The position numbers and the translations under genes are program-made. Shown piece after piece: positions 8,192-14,423 of a DNA stretch of 15,847 nucleotides. The DNA lies in contig CAYJPT010000046.1 in NCBI GenBank assembly GCA_964372165.1, forward strand, positions 1 through 15,847, read 5' to 3'. Each line of letters starts with the position of its first letter. Within the stretch, counting starts at the first letter, position 1. Below the pieces are notes generated by a model. The model was not told where the DNA came from. It saw only the letters and a program-made list of their open reading frames with translations, and searched no databases. This DNA comes from CAYJAD01 sp964372165. GTDB taxonomy: Bacteria; Desulfobacterota; Desulfovibrionia; Desulfovibrionales; Desulfovibrionaceae.

Positions 8192-9158
8192 TTACTTTTT
8201 ATCTTCTGTCACATCTATAATTTGCGTTGAGCTATTTGTACCTTCTTCAACAGTCTCTACCTCTATGGTTGTAGGCTCAATAGGTGAAGTGTCTATAGGT
8301 GAAGCTTCNNNNNNNNNNNNNNNNNNNNNNNNNNNNNNNNNNNNNNNNNNNNNNNNNNNNNNNNNNNNNNNNNNNNNNNNNNNNNNNNNNNNNNNNNNNN
8401 NNNNNNNNAGCTTCAATGGCTTGCAGCTGCTCTGTTGGGGGAGGTAATTGTCTAGTGCCACGGTCAACAAGTATCTGCCCTGTGCGTTCAAAAATTTCTC
8501 GTCTAAAGGCATATTCTTCCTCAAGACGTTTTGAGCGGTAAGCAAACCACATACGCCCAAAAAAGTTAATGCACCAGATAAAAACCAAAGCCCCAATAAT
8601 CCAAGGTAAATACTCAACGACATTATGGCTAAGTTGAAATAAAACTGATATTGCGCCATCTACGTAGATTAAGGCAATACCCAATAATAACACGCCAATT
8701 AAGAGCACAATAGTCGGTGCATTTTTCAAAATCATGTAAGCTTTTTTTAGTCTATCGGGTAGTTCATTTTGCCAAGCTTCGCTATCGTTATCTTTGTTGT
8801 TTCGCCATTGAAAGACATCAAAACCAATTAAGCGTAGAATGAGCAAAAGTCCGGCAGGAGCTAAAATTGCTGCCAATGCATATGCAAGCCAAGGGAATTG
8901 AAAACGAGGCGCACCACCTTGTGGATCAGGTATGGCATGAATAATGCCATAGAAAAATGCAACACCTGCAACTATTAACTCTACAATAAAAATCGCAATA
9001 AACAGGTAAAAAACTATGTCGCTGTACTGCTTATCGTGCCAAAAATCAGCTTTATTTTCTGTTACTTTCGTGTCAGTATTAGCTGATTGTTTTACATCAT
9101 TATCAGAGTTTGCATCATCTTTTTTTTGAGTTTTGGTATGTTTTTTTTCTTGCAACAT
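8192..9158 (-). CDS. Four-helix membrane protein of unknown function, interrupted by assembly gap
   Basis: Read from ATG 9158, 250 residues are visible before the gap. A charged, low-complexity N-terminus (1-40, rich in K, D, N, T) is followed by four hydrophobic segments at about 48-70, 89-111, 148-165 and 183-205. A charged cytoplasmic-looking stretch 'YRSKRLEEEYAFRREIFERTGQ' and a proline-rich 'LPPPTEQLQAIEA' come before the gap. After the gap the same strand continues 'EASPIDTSPIEPTTIE' and ends 'VTEDKK' at 8192. The apparent frame change is an artefact, because 100 Ns is a placeholder not divisible by 3. I do not recognise the family. The acidic C-terminal tail holds [AT]SPI[DE] pentapeptide repeats. 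It is divergent from the epimerase and convergent with the thiolase. Confidence 0.75.
8309..8408. other. Assembly gap (100 Ns)
   Basis: Exactly 100 Ns, a conventional placeholder for a gap of unknown length. The flanks are GAAGCTTC on the left and AGCTTCAATGG on the right, sharing AGCTTC. Left of the gap is a 15-bp tandem unit beginning GGTGAAG (8283 and 8298). A collapsed short tandem repeat inside the membrane-protein gene would explain both. Confidence 0.9.
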
Positions 9159-9332
9159 ATGGTGTCTTTATATATTTTTAATTATTGAAACGAACTGATG
9201 TTTTCTGAGGTATAAACTATGCACTTGTGCTCATGTAGGCAAGGGTATTTATACTTAAAATTTAAAAAAGTTTATAACGTAATATTTTATTGAAAAAAAT
9301 TTTATGTTTACATTCGATAAAAAGGAATTTGT

Positions 9333-10340
9333 ATGCATGTTTTAGTTACCGGAGCTGCGGGCTTTATCGGGCATCAACTATGTTGTAGACTTTTAGAGTT
9401 AGGACATAGCGTGGTTGGTTTAGACAACCTAAACGACTATTATGACATCAATTTAAAAAAAGATCGCTTAGTCCAGCTGGAGTCTTTTGATAATTTTAAA
9501 TTCGTCCTTGGCGACATAGCAGATCACGCCTTTGTAATGAATTTATTTAAAGAGCAAAAATTTAGCCATTTAGTTAACATGGCAGCGCAAGCAGGCGTAC
9601 GTTATAGCATTGAAAATCCCATGGTTTATGTGCAGTCAAACTTAGTTGGCTTTGCTAACCTACTAGAAGCTTGCCGTCACAATAATTTAGAGCATTTTGT
9701 TTTTGCCTCATCAAGCTCAGTGTATGGCTTAAATGCCGCGCGTCCATATTCTGTACAACATAATGTTGACCACCCTATTAGCCTATATGCTGCATCTAAA
9801 AAATCTAATGAGCTTATGTCCCACACTTATAGCCATTTATACGGATTGCCATGTACAGGTTTAAGATTTTTCACTGTGTATGGTCCTTGGGGTCGCCCTG
9901 ATATGGCCTTACATCTTTTCACTACAGCGATTATGAAGGGTGAGCCCATAAAAGTATTTAACAACGGCAATATGCACCGAGATTTTACGTATATTGATGA
10001 TATAGTAGAAGGTGTTGTACAAACTCTTTCACGCCCACCAAAGCCTAATGCCAACTGGGACGCCAATGCGCCAGACCCTGCAACAAGCAGCGCACCTTGG
10101 CATATTTATAACATTGGCAACAATACAACTATAGCCTTAAAAGACTTTATTTCCCTTTTAGAAAAGCACCTTGGTAAAGAAGCCATTAAAGAATACTTAC
10201 CCATGCAAGCAGGTGATGTTGAGTCTACATATGCAGACGTGAGTGAACTTATGCGCGACACCGGCTTTGCCCCTCGGACCACCTTAGATGAGGGTTTGGC
10301 AAAGTTTGTTGATTGGTATAAGGGATATTATCTTAAGTAA
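9333..10340 (+). CDS. NAD-dependent sugar-nucleotide epimerase, UDP-glucuronate 4-epimerase-like
   Basis: 335 residues, an extended short-chain dehydrogenase. The NAD-binding motif GAAGFIG is at 7-13. 'GLDNLNDYYDINLKKDRL' (29-46) is the signature of the UDP-glucuronate 4-epimerase branch (LpsL/Cap1J type), which makes UDP-galacturonate for capsule or LPS. The active site has serines in 'FASSSSVYG' (124-132) and the catalytic pair Y152/K156 in YAASK. 'RFFTVYGPWGRPDMA' (178-192) and 'HRDFTYIDDIVEG' (215-227) also fit. A related 4,6-dehydratase or UDP-glucose epimerase is less likely. AAGGAA, about 5 bases before the ATG, is a good ribosome binding site. It stands alone on its strand, divergent from the membrane-protein gene and convergent with the histidine kinase. 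Confidence 0.92.
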   Translation: MHVLVTGAAGFIGHQLCCRLLELGHSVVGLDNLNDYYDINLKKDRLVQLESFDNFKFVLGDIADHAFVMNLFKEQKFSHLVNMAAQAGVRYSIENPMVYVQSNLVGFANLLEACRHNNLEHFVFASSSSVYGLNAARPYSVQHNVDHPISLYAASKKSNELMSHTYSHLYGLPCTGLRFFTVYGPWGRPDMALHLFTTAIMKGEPIKVFNNGNMHRDFTYIDDIVEGVVQTLSRPPKPNANWDANAPDPATSSAPWHIYNIGNNTTIALKDFISLLEKHLGKEAIKEYLPMQAGDVESTYADVSELMRDTGFAPRTTLDEGLAKFVDWYKGYYLK

Positions 10341-10342
10341 TT

Positions 10343-10470
10343 CATTTCTGGCGTCCCCGAAATGGGAATTTGTAGTCTGCCTTTTAGAACAACACATGAA
10401 AGTGTGTTGTTCAGCATCCGTACATTCATGTTGAAAGTACAACACTTTTGTTGTGGTAAAAAGTTACCAC
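10343..10470. terminator. Cluster of hairpins between convergent genes, probable bidirectional termination zone
   Basis: Within 130 bp are several inverted repeats. CATTTC/GAAATG lies at 10343-10348/10359-10364. A perfect 10-bp stem GAACAACACA/TGTGTTGTTC lies at 10387-10396/10403-10412. Two are mutually exclusive: TGTTG/CAACA (10429-10433/10440-10444) and ACAACA/TGTTGT (10439-10444/10449-10454). GTGGTAA/TTACCAC lies at 10453-10459/10464-10470, ending at the base before the kinase stop codon. None has a classical T-run. The position between two converging genes supports a termination or mRNA-end role. Confidence 0.5.
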
Positions 10471-11928
10471 CTAAAGTGTTATGCAAACAAGCACACCATC
10501 TTCAGTAGCCACCCGTGGTATATATTGACTGGGTGCTTCTATAGATTGTTCATTAAAAATCCTATTACTTATAGAAAAGCTTGCTCCATGTAACTTTGTA
10601 ATATGCTTAACAATGGCAAGTCCTAAACCACTGCCGCCAAGCTCCTGCCCAGCAGGTCGGTAAAAACGCTTACCCAAATTCGGTAACACTTCACTATCAA
10701 TTGTAATTCCACTATTTTCAATACATATAGCATGTGCATAAATAGACATGTGCACCTTGCCATTAGTAGGTGTATACACAAGAGCATTATAAACAAGATT
10801 ACGTAAAGCCATGTTCCAAAGAGCCGCAATACCATATGAATTTGTTGGTAATGCATGTACTGCATAATCAAATTGTATATTTTTTTCTTTAGCTAACTCT
10901 TTATTTTCATTATAAGTATTAGCCACAAGTTCATCCCAAGCTAGTAACTCTGCTTGTTCAAGGTTTTTTGCCTCACCCTTTGTAAATTGATGAAACTTAG
11001 CTTCAAGATGTGACAGTTGTAACAGCTGGTCCACAAGATTACTGCACTTACTGGTAGCCTGTAATATTTTTTGCAGAGCATGTGCTTGAGCTTCGGGATC
11101 TTCTGTTGACATGGCCATAACTTCTGCTTGAATACGTAATCCCGCAAGTGGTGTACGCAGCTCATGTGCAGCATTTGTAACAAAAGAACGCTCTTGCTCC
11201 AAAAGTACCGAAATGCGTTCAAAAAGAGTATTTAAAGCATAAATTAAAGGTTTAATTTCAGGTGGTAAATTATCATGCGACAATAAACTTGTGTCATAAG
11301 CCTTGCGTTGCTCTAAACTCTTAGTAATTTCACGTAAAGGACGTAATTCACGATGCAGGGCAAAGCCAAAACCTGCAAGTAGTAAGGGTAACACAAACAT
11401 CCAAGGCATTAATTGATTCAACAATAATTCAAAAAGCATATCACGTCGGTATTCTAATTCTTGCCCAACAGCTGCAATTCTTTTTTTGTCAGCTGAATAT
11501 AACCACACAATACGCCAGGCTTCATCATCAACATCTAGCTTTGAAAAACCACCATTGCGTGGTTTAAATGGAAAATCCTTACCATGTTCACCATCAGTCA
11601 ACAATACATGACCTTGTGCAGAAAACACTGCAAACCCTATGGCATCATCGTCTTCGTGCCCATACTTTTTAGAATTATCAAAAGGCATAAGAGATTTTGT
11701 TGCAGGAAGATTCACATTTTTAGTATCAAAATCTATTGTAACTAAGGTTTTAGCCAATAAAAGCTGCTGTGTATCAAAAAAAGTTTCAATATACTCATAG
11801 CTCGACTTTAAAGCTACCAAAGCAGTTACAATCCATACAGTAAAAGAAATTATAGTTAGAAAAAATAACAGCCTAGCTGTCAAACTACTTTTTTTTATGT
11901 GTAAATATGTATCATAAAAAAATTTCAT
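10471..11928 (-). CDS. qseC: Sensor histidine kinase, QseC/PmrB-like
   Basis: 485 residues. Transmembrane helix 1 is at about 19-41, a periplasmic sensor region at about 42-170 (2CSK_N-type layout seen in QseC/TctE), and helix 2 at about 173-190. Then come a linker and the HisKA dimerisation domain with phospho-acceptor H255 in 'NAAHELRTPLAG'. The ATPase domain has the N box 'ALRNLVYNAL' (374-383) and G2 'GGSGLGLAIVK' (431-441). In the G1 box the usual D-x-G-x-G reads 'ENSGITI', with Asn 405 where Asp is typical; this occurs in some active kinases but is worth noting. The start lies 1 base beyond the regulator stop, a tight operon. The QseC assignment rests on architecture plus the ygiW-regulator neighbours; the signal is unknown. 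Confidence 0.87.
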   Translation of the reverse strand: MKFFYDTYLHIKKSSLTARLLFFLTIISFTVWIVTALVALKSSYEYIETFFDTQQLLLAKTLVTIDFDTKNVNLPATKSLMPFDNSKKYGHEDDDAIGFAVFSAQGHVLLTDGEHGKDFPFKPRNGGFSKLDVDDEAWRIVWLYSADKKRIAAVGQELEYRRDMLFELLLNQLMPWMFVLPLLLAGFGFALHRELRPLREITKSLEQRKAYDTSLLSHDNLPPEIKPLIYALNTLFERISVLLEQERSFVTNAAHELRTPLAGLRIQAEVMAMSTEDPEAQAHALQKILQATSKCSNLVDQLLQLSHLEAKFHQFTKGEAKNLEQAELLAWDELVANTYNENKELAKEKNIQFDYAVHALPTNSYGIAALWNMALRNLVYNALVYTPTNGKVHMSIYAHAICIENSGITIDSEVLPNLGKRFYRPAGQELGGSGLGLAIVKHITKLHGASFSISNRIFNEQSIEAPSQYIPRVATEDGVLVCITL

Positions 11929-11929
11929 T

Positions 11930-12586
11930 TTATTTTCCTAATGTATATCCTATACCATGTACTGTTTTAATAAAGGAAGAACCAAGTTTTGAACGCAAGT
12001 GATGTATATGCACCTCAATGGCATTACTACTCACATCTTCATTCCAGCCGTATAGCTTTTCCTCAAGCAAAGAGCGTGAAAGCACAGCGTCTTGATGTAA
12101 AAGAAAAGTTTCTAGCAATATTAAAAGTTTAGGGGTGAGGGGCATGGGTTCATCATTCAAATATGCAATGCGTTTTTGTGGGTCAAGGCTGACCTTACCA
12201 TGCTTTAGTATAGGATTACTTTGTCCGGCATGCCTACGCTGCAAAGCTCGCACACGCGCAACAAGCTCAATAAGGGCAAATGGTTTTGGTAAATAATCAT
12301 CTGCACCAAGGTTCAAACCCTCAACTTTTTGTTCAATGGTATTGCGAGCGGTTAATATAAGAATTGGTATAGTATGCCCACCAGAACGCCATTGGCGCAA
12401 CAAATCAAGACCATCAACATGAGGCAAACTTAAATCTAAAATAATCAAATCGTGAATATCTTTTTGTGGAGCACCTTGCGCCAATTGGCCATCCTTAATC
12501 CAGTCCACCACAAAACCTTGCTTACTTAAACCTGCAACAATACCATCTCCTATGATGCTATCATCCTCTACAAGTAATATGCGCAT
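11930..12586 (-). CDS. qseB: OmpR-family response regulator, QseB/PmrA-like
   Basis: 218 residues. The receiver domain (1-115) has the acidic pair D8/D9, phospho-acceptor D51 in 'LIILDLSLPHVDGL', T79 and K101 in 'LPKPFAL'. The winged-helix DNA-binding domain (about 125-215) ends with the recognition-helix pattern 'SSNAIEVHIHHLRSKLG' (186-202) and 'IKTVHGIGYTLGK'. It probably activates genes with a YTTAAK-N5-YTTAAK box, and one such box sits before ygiW. The start is preceded by only a weak GAG ribosome binding site. Repeat copy 2 begins 22 bases upstream of its ATG, separating it from ygiW. Confidence 0.92.
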   Translation of the reverse strand: MRILLVEDDSIIGDGIVAGLSKQGFVVDWIKDGQLAQGAPQKDIHDLIILDLSLPHVDGLDLLRQWRSGGHTIPILILTARNTIEQKVEGLNLGADDYLPKPFALIELVARVRALQRRHAGQSNPILKHGKVSLDPQKRIAYLNDEPMPLTPKLLILLETFLLHQDAVLSRSLLEEKLYGWNEDVSSNAIEVHIHHLRSKLGSSFIKTVHGIGYTLGK

Positions 12587-12608
12587 AACATTTGCTCATT
12601 TGATTTAA

Positions 12609-12715
12609 GGAAATGCTGATTTATTCTGCAAGCAGAATAAATCAGAAAGACACACTGCCTTCATTCGCTCTGTGGGACACAAAAAAGCGTGTTTTTTGCT
12701 CTCATTCGGCGTGCA
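12609..12715 (+). repeat. 108-bp intergenic hairpin repeat, copy 2
   Basis: 107 bp: five substitutions and one 1-base deletion relative to copy 3. The 14-bp hairpin is perfect, CTGATTTATTCTGC (12616-12629), AA, GCAGAATAAATCAG (12632-12645). The second A/T inverted repeat is 7 bp here. It lies between ygiW and qseB, in the opposite orientation to transcription. Confidence 0.92.
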
Positions 12716-12754
12716 ATCTCTGCACAAGATTTTTTTAAGGTCTTGTGCAGAGAT
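12716..12754. terminator. Perfect 14-bp hairpin between ygiW and qseB
   Basis: ATCTCTGCACAAGA (12716-12729) pairs without mismatch with TCTTGTGCAGAGAT (12741-12754), with an 11-base loop. It starts at the base after repeat copy 2 and ends 23 bases from the ygiW stop. On the ygiW transcript the loop carries an A-run and no U-run follows, so it is not a textbook terminator. Attenuation, RNA processing or 3'-end protection are all possible. Confidence 0.65.
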
Positions 12755-12777
12755 GATATTAAAGAGGTAACTAACTC

Positions 12778-13194
12778 TTAATGAGCTTTATGTACTTGTT
12801 TAACTTCAAGCTCAGTATGACCCCAATCTTTATCAACCTTGGTTATTAGCTTGACAGTGTCGTTAGGACCTATATGTTGGCCATTCCAAGCATCATTTTC
12901 AATTTCAACAATGCCAGTACCACTAGCATCTCTAAAGGTATACTTATCATCACCATTGCCTTGCACAATATTACCTTGCAAAGTTACCCAAGTATCATCA
13001 GCTTTCTTTGATGCTTCCATAATAGTGGTTACTGCTGGGCCAGGACCACTAAAACCACCGCCTTGGGCATTTGGCCCACTAAAGCCACCTGATTTATTAT
13101 GTCCTGAGGCCATAGCTGCAGTTGCTCCGCCGCTGATTAAAAGGGTTAAAGCTAAAACTGCCACAACTTTTTTGCATACATTGTACTTTTTCAT
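12778..13194 (-). CDS. ygiW: YgiW/YdeI-type BOF (OB-fold) periplasmic stress protein
   Basis: 138 residues from ATG 13194. The N-terminal signal peptide (basic MKKYNVCKK, then VVAVLALTLLISGGATAAMA) directs it to the periplasm. A glycine-rich linker with two 'GGFSGP' repeats (about 36-52) follows. The BOF domain then starts at 'TTIMEASKKADDTWVTLQG', with 'YTFRDASGTGIVEIENDAW' and 'DTVKLITKVDKDWGHTELEV' to the end, which is the characteristic YgiW/YdeI pattern. The start is chosen because GGAG at 13202-13205 (minus strand) lies 7 bases before this ATG; the in-frame ATG four codons earlier overlaps that ribosome binding site. Family members are linked to peroxide, metal and antimicrobial-peptide tolerance, and in Pasteurellaceae ygiW heads the qseBC operon, as here. 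A QseB-type box lies upstream. Confidence 0.9.
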   Translation of the reverse strand: MKKYNVCKKVVAVLALTLLISGGATAAMASGHNKSGGFSGPNAQGGGFSGPGPAVTTIMEASKKADDTWVTLQGNIVQGNGDDKYTFRDASGTGIVEIENDAWNGQHIGPNDTVKLITKVDKDWGHTELEVKQVHKAH

Positions 13195-13226
13195 GATCTT
13201 CTCCATTTTGTTTTTTATTTTTGTAA

Positions 13227-13241
13227 AGCATATTTTATGCT
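13227..13241 (-). promoter_or_regulatory. Small hairpin in the ygiW 5' leader
   Basis: AGCATA (13227-13232) and TATGCT (13236-13241) flank a 3-base loop, about 20 bases upstream of the ygiW ribosome binding site. It would lie in the leader if transcription starts near 13255. The function is unproven. Confidence 0.3.
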
Positions 13242-13261
13242 AAACGATTACCTCGTCGTTG

Positions 13262-13299
13262 ACTATAAGAAAACAAAAAAATCTTAAGTAAATCTTAAA
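13262..13299 (-). promoter_or_regulatory. Putative QseB/PmrA operator and promoter of ygiW-qseBC
   Basis: Reading the minus strand, TTTAAG (13299-13294), ATTTA, CTTAAG (13288-13283) exactly fits the PmrA/QseB box YTTAAK-N5-YTTAAK. A -10-like TATAGT (13267-13262) follows 15 bp after the second half-site, so the box sits in the -35 position as for PmrA-activated promoters. The start codon of ygiW is about 68 bases downstream of the -10. Confidence 0.62.
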
Positions 13300-13403
13300 T
13301 TAAATTTTTTTTTCAAATTATTTAAAAATAAAAGCTTCAAGACAAAAAAAAATTTATAATATCAAATGCATAATCCATATGTGTTTTTTTTAAAAATATA
13401 CAA

Positions 13404-13910
13404 TTAATATTTAGCTAACCTGCTTATATCTGTTTTCCAATCTTGAACAGTCAACCTCAAAGCACTTGCTTCAAGCTCAGACATATCTTTATACCGTTCG
13501 GCAAAAACATGAATATTTGTCCCACCACGGGGTAAAAATATTCCCTTTATATAACACCAACGCGGCTCCAAAAGCTCCCACATATGATCAAGCATCGTAT
13601 TTGTAATAGTTTCCATAAAAGATTGGTGATTACGATATGCAAACATATAAAGTTTGAAACTTTTAGATTCTACGCATTTTTGGTCAGGAACATACTCCAT
13701 TATAATTGTACCAAAATCCGGTTGTCCAGTTACAGGACACAAAGATGTAAACTCAGGATAACTAATACTTATCACATAGTTACGGTCAGGATAGCAATTT
13801 GGGAAAGCCTCCAACTGCAAAAGCCCCGGTGCCCCTTGCGGCGTAGGCATTTTTCCTGTACCAAGGTTAAGCAAGTTGCTTACATTATCTTGGCTTTTTG
13901 TATACTTCAT
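13404..13910 (-). CDS. queF: NADPH-dependent 7-cyano-7-deazaguanine reductase QueF
   Basis: 168 residues, the short (type I) QueF. It reduces the nitrile preQ0 to the amine preQ1 for queuosine synthesis. The active-site nucleophile C58 lies in 'FTSLCPVTGQPDFG', with D65 of the same motif. 'CVESKSFKLYMFAYRN' (79-94) is the ESKS family signature. 'LPRGGTNIHVFAE' (126-138) is also typical. Odd: in the substrate-contact motif usually written F-H-E, the sequence here reads F98-M99-E100, so the His appears replaced by Met. TGAGGA, about 8 bases before the ATG, is a good ribosome binding site. Repeat copy 3 begins 24 bases upstream of the start codon. No preQ1 riboswitch is evident between the two. 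Confidence 0.94.
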   Translation of the reverse strand: MKYTKSQDNVSNLLNLGTGKMPTPQGAPGLLQLEAFPNCYPDRNYVISISYPEFTSLCPVTGQPDFGTIIMEYVPDQKCVESKSFKLYMFAYRNHQSFMETITNTMLDHMWELLEPRWCYIKGIFLPRGGTNIHVFAERYKDMSELEASALRLTVQDWKTDISRLAKY

Positions 13911-13934
13911 GGTTTTATCCTCAGGTGTTATTAT

Positions 13935-14042
13935 GGAAATGCTGATTTATTCTGCAAGCAGAGTAAATCAGAAAGGCACACTGCCTTCATTCGCCCTGTG
14001 GGACGCAAAAAAGCGCGGTTTTTTGCTCTCATTCGGCGTGCA
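13935..14042 (+). repeat. 108-bp intergenic hairpin repeat, copy 3
   Basis: 108 bp. Hairpin arms CTGATTTATTCTGC (13942-13955) and GCAGAGTAAATCAG (13958-13971) have one wobble. The second inverted repeat, GCAAAAAA-GCGCGG-TTTTTTGC, is perfect over 8 bp. It lies directly upstream of queF, in the opposite orientation to it. Confidence 0.92.
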
Positions 14043-14140
14043 GATAAAAAATTATGAAACAATAATTTTTATTTATGTTGTTATGAAGTTAATTGCAAGG
14101 CTTTCAAATAGACGTTAAATAATTATTTAGCATTTTCTAG

Positions 14141-14283
14141 ATAGTATCGTCAAATTGCAAATTTTTGAGTTTTATCAAGGAAGATGCATGAGCTTTGAGG
14201 GAGTGTATAGAGACATACATGACCGAAAAAGCTTGTGAAATCTGACGCAAAGAAAACCAAAAAGGCGCATTTGACGACACTAT
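14141..14283. mobile_element. MITE-like element with 15-bp terminal inverted repeats
   Basis: 143 bp. The left end, ATAGTATCGTCAAAT (14141-14155), is the reverse complement of the right end (14269-14283) with one mismatch (A versus G). It is flanked by CTAG on the left (14137-14140) and CTAA on the right (14284-14287), consistent with a YTAR-type 4-bp target as used by IS5-family elements. The interior is nearly palindromic: AGCTTT (14191-14196) with AAAGCT (14228-14233), and TGTAT/ATACA (14204-14208/14215-14219) at the centre. There is no coding capacity, so it is non-autonomous. Confidence 0.72.
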
Positions 14284-14360
14284 CTAATACTAGTCATAAC
14301 ATGAAAATTACAATATCCTGCCATATGTGGCTTCTATACAATGCATTTACCCAAAACGAA

Positions 14361-14386
14361 GGAAATGCTGATTTAATCGCGTTTCC
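14361..14386 (+). repeat. Short repeat core GGAAATGCTGATTTA with inverted ends
   Basis: The first 15 bases match the start of repeat copies 2 and 3, then the sequence diverges. It ends GCGTTTCC (14379-14386), the wobble-complement of its own first 8 bases GGAAATGC, giving a 26-bp inverted unit. It lies 37 bases before the mogA start. Confidence 0.5.
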
Positions 14387-14423
14387 CAAATATTGAAATT
14401 ATTTTGATAAAATGGAGTAGCAA

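Larger units (their letters stand above)
13911..14423. other. 513-bp gene-free tract rich in inverted repeats
   Basis: No credible gene is present; the open frames crossing here run through the repeat and have no protein character. In order it holds repeat copy 3, an AT-only hairpin (AAAAATTAT/ATAATTTTT, 14047-14055/14062-14070), a MITE-like element (14141-14283) and a short repeat core (14361-14386). It should contain the queF and mogA promoters, which I cannot place confidently. Confidence 0.6.

Noticed and set aside
13195..13206. ygiW start at ATG 13206
   Set aside because: That ATG overlaps the GGAG ribosome binding site that serves the ATG at 13194, and the MKK signal-peptide start is more typical.
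12839..13243. Plus-strand open frame across ygiW
   Set aside because: It is the antisense shadow of a clear BOF-family gene with signal peptide and ribosome binding site.
13911..13934. preQ1 riboswitch upstream of queF
   Set aside because: Only 24 bases lie between the repeat and the start codon, with no preQ1-I-like hairpin and A-rich tail visible.
7085..14118. The repeat reads as a conserved peptide (MLIYSASR...ALWDAKK...) in all three copies
   Set aside because: Between copies 1 and 3, five of eight codon changes alter the residue and copy 2 has a 1-base deletion that shifts the frame, so there is no sign of selection on a protein. A second frame is open as well.
7081..14386. CRISPR array from spaced repeats
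   Set aside because: The copies are 108 bp and separated by kilobases with genes between; there are no regular spacers and no cas genes.
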